A stretch of DNA of 7,235 nt from DATDRM01 sp035291705 (lineage in GTDB: Bacteria > Chloroflexota > Anaerolineae > Anaerolineales > UBA4823): positions 1-7,235 of the forward strand of contig DATDRM010000358.1 in NCBI GenBank assembly GCA_035291705.1, written 5' to 3'. Below, one piece after another: positions 5,753-7,235 of this stretch. Position numbers and translations under genes: made by a program. The notes under the pieces were generated by a model, which saw only the letters and a program-made list of their open reading frames with translations, made no database searches and was not told the origin of the DNA. Positions within the stretch are counted from its first letter, which is position 1, and each line of letters opens with the position of its first letter.

Positions 5753-6303
5753 GCGTGGCGCGCCTGCTTTACCGCACGAGTCAGTTCTGGCAGGCGTTGC
5801 GATCAGAAACAACTCCCCAGGATCTGGGACTTGCTTCCTCGGTGCTTGCTCCAGCGCAACTTGAGCTTTTCAAGCAGATGCCGGGCAGCGACCAGGCCCA
5901 CAGCCTGCGCGTCTTGAAGGCGCTAATAACCCAGGGCGAAAAAAATTCCGATCTCTGGATTGCTGCCTTGCTCCATGATGTGGGCAAGAGCATCCACCCC
6001 TTGCGGTTATGGGAACGCGCCCTGATCGTTTTAGTTGGATCGGTATGCCCAGGTTGTGGGCAGCGTTGGGGCATGGCTTCACCCGGACGAAACACCATGG
6101 CGCCCGGCTGGCGACGGGCGTTTGTGGTTGCCACGCAGCACCCGCAGTGGGGGGCAGATCTGGCAGCCAAGGCGGGCGTCTCTCCTTTAGCGGTGGCATT
6201 GATCCGGCGTCACCAGAAACGGATGGAATCTTCGGTGGACGTGGATGCCGATCCGGAAGATCGCCTGCTGTCCAGGCTGCAAGCCGTAGATGATAACAGT
6301 TGA
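5749..6303 (+). CDS. HD-domain protein (putative phosphohydrolase)
   Basis: A 184-residue soluble protein with an HD-type metal-binding pattern: His51 (QAHSLRVLKAL), the doublet His76-Asp77 in AALLHDVGKS, His131 in ATQHPQWGADLA, His155 in RRHQ, and acidic residues Asp181/Asp182 near the end. This resembles HD phosphohydrolases that act on nucleotides or phosphate esters with divalent metal, but the substrate cannot be read from the sequence. The segment between HD and His131 contains CPGCG (100-104), a Cys-x2-Cys pair that looks unusual for this kind of protein. The gene starts inside the M50 stop codon (ATGA) and ends 9 nt before the TyrA-like gene, so all three probably form one operon. The start is set by the overlap and by GGTGG just upstream. 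Confidence 0.82.
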   Translation: MSVARLLYRTSQFWQALRSETTPQDLGLASSVLAPAQLELFKQMPGSDQAHSLRVLKALITQGEKNSDLWIAALLHDVGKSIHPLRLWERALIVLVGSVCPGCGQRWGMASPGRNTMAPGWRRAFVVATQHPQWGADLAAKAGVSPLAVALIRRHQKRMESSVDVDADPEDRLLSRLQAVDDNS

Positions 6304-6312
6304 GGTTTTGCG

Positions 6313-7235
6313 ATGACCATCCAAATCACAATCGTTGGTCTGGGACAAATTGGAGCCTCGGTTGGATTGGCACTGAGAGATCACGGCGAGTTGGTGCGGC
6401 GCATCGGACACGATCGGGACTTCGGTGTTGCCCGGCGAGCCGAGAAAATGGGCGCGTTGGATAAAGTCGTGATCAATTTGCCCTCTGCAGTGCGGGAGGC
6501 GGACCTGGTTTTGCTCGCCTTACCGATTGACCAGATCCGTGACACATTGGCAGTGATCAGGGAAGACTTGAAGGAGGGGGTGGTGGTGATGGATACCGGC
6601 CCGGTCAAAGAGGTGGTGGCAGCCTGGGCTGCGGAAATCCTCCCGCCTGAACGGTATTATGTCGGGCTGACGCCGGTCATCAACCCGGCTTATCTCCACG
6701 AGGTTGACACCGGGATTAATGCTGCCCACTCGGACCTGTTTCGCAATGGGCTGGTGAGTATCGTCGCTCCGCCACGCACGCCATCGGAGGCGATCAAGCT
6801 GGCCGCCGACCTGACCCGTCTGGTAGGGGCGACGCCATTCTTTGCCGACCCCCTTGAGATGGATGGCCTGATGGCGGCTACCCAGACCCTGCCGCAGCTC
6901 ATGGCTGCAGCATTGCTCAACGCGACTGTCGATCAACCCGGTTGGCGAGAGGGGCGCAAAGTCGCCGGCCGATCCTATGCCGAGGCCACCAGCTCGATCG
7001 TCCACCCGACCGAGCCAGCTACCTTGCGAGCGGCGGCATTGTCCAGTCGCGAGAATGTGTTGCGCGTTTTGGATGGTCTGATCTCCTCGCTTCAGTCGCT
7101 CCGCAATGATATCCACACGCAGGACGCCAAGGCGTTAGATGAACGCCTGGCGCGGGCGCGGCGTGGCCGTGAGGAATGGCTCAAGCAGCGGACGTCCGCT
7201 AACTGGCTCGAAGAAGAGCTGACAACCGCCGAGAC
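6313..7235 (+). CDS. TyrA-like NAD(P)-binding dehydrogenase, catalytic histidines missing (3' end outside window)
   Basis: The frame is open from ATG 6313 to the window end: 307 codons. ATG 6313 has GAGG (6302-6305) 7 nt upstream. The N-terminal Rossmann fold has IVGLGQIGASVGLAL (7-21) and LVLLALPIDQI (65-75), with MDTGPVKEVV (93-102) in the place of the prephenate dehydrogenase DxGSVK motif. The C-terminal helical half ends in a charged stretch (REEWLKQR, 286-293). Overall layout resembles the prephenate/arogenate dehydrogenase family. However, the HPMxG catalytic motif is replaced by LTPVINP (119-125), and the HD...SHLPH stretch by MDGLMAATQTLPQLMAA (183-199), so three expected histidines are absent. 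Prephenate dehydrogenase activity is therefore doubtful, though automatic annotation would likely name it so. It is the third gene of the rightward operon, 9 nt after the HD gene. Few residues are probably missing. Confidence 0.8.
   Translation, partial: MTIQITIVGLGQIGASVGLALRDHGELVRRIGHDRDFGVARRAEKMGALDKVVINLPSAVREADLVLLALPIDQIRDTLAVIREDLKEGVVVMDTGPVKEVVAAWAAEILPPERYYVGLTPVINPAYLHEVDTGINAAHSDLFRNGLVSIVAPPRTPSEAIKLAADLTRLVGATPFFADPLEMDGLMAATQTLPQLMAAALLNATVDQPGWREGRKVAGRSYAEATSSIVHPTEPATLRAAALSSRENVLRVLDGLISSLQSLRNDIHTQDAKALDERLARARRGREEWLKQRTSANWLEEELTTAE

Noticed and set aside
6520..7116. Open frame of 198 codons on the minus strand
   Set aside because: It is a shadow of the TyrA-like gene. 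Its product looks like low-information translation rich in Arg, Gly and His, with no motif.

Overview
The window carries two divergent gene clusters. It looks like chromosomal DNA from a free-living bacterium, most likely Chloroflexota (Anaerolineae-like). That assignment is inferred from gene content: a lipoprotein with an NBR1-Ig-like domain and Thr/Pro linkers, a bifunctional phosphoglucose/phosphomannose isomerase, a DUF951 protein, and an HD protein beside a divergent TyrA-like dehydrogenase. No rRNA, tRNA, CRISPR array, transposase or phage gene was seen.

Leftward cluster (minus strand, positions 5048 down to 1). In transcription order it holds a 69-residue DUF951 protein, a secreted NBR1-Ig lipoprotein, RsmI (16S rRNA 2'-O-methyltransferase), a bifunctional PGI/PMI, a DoxX/DoxD-like membrane protein, and an integral membrane protein of the LPG-synthase-TM/UPF0104 family that runs off the left edge. 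The lipoprotein, rsmI and PGI/PMI genes are tightly packed (a 23-nt gap, then a 14-nt overlap). DoxX and the membrane protein are 3 nt apart. Two larger gaps, 166 bp before the lipoprotein and 148 bp before doxX, contain inverted repeats that could pair with the downstream ribosome binding site.

Rightward cluster (plus strand, 5099 to 7235). It holds a small site-2-type (M50) membrane metalloprotease, an HD-domain protein overlapping it by ATGA, and a TyrA-like NAD(P)-binding protein that runs off the right edge. The TyrA-like protein lacks the histidines expected of prephenate dehydrogenase.

The two clusters diverge from a 50-bp region (5049-5098) with a near-symmetrical pair of extended -10 elements, one per strand. 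The leftward one would start transcription almost exactly at the preferred DUF951 ATG, suggesting a leaderless mRNA.

Most genes are housekeeping or envelope functions. The points most worth attention are the TyrA-like protein without its catalytic residues, the nested inverted repeats ahead of the lipoprotein gene, and the symmetrical divergent promoter. I found no clear evidence of a wholly new multi-gene system.
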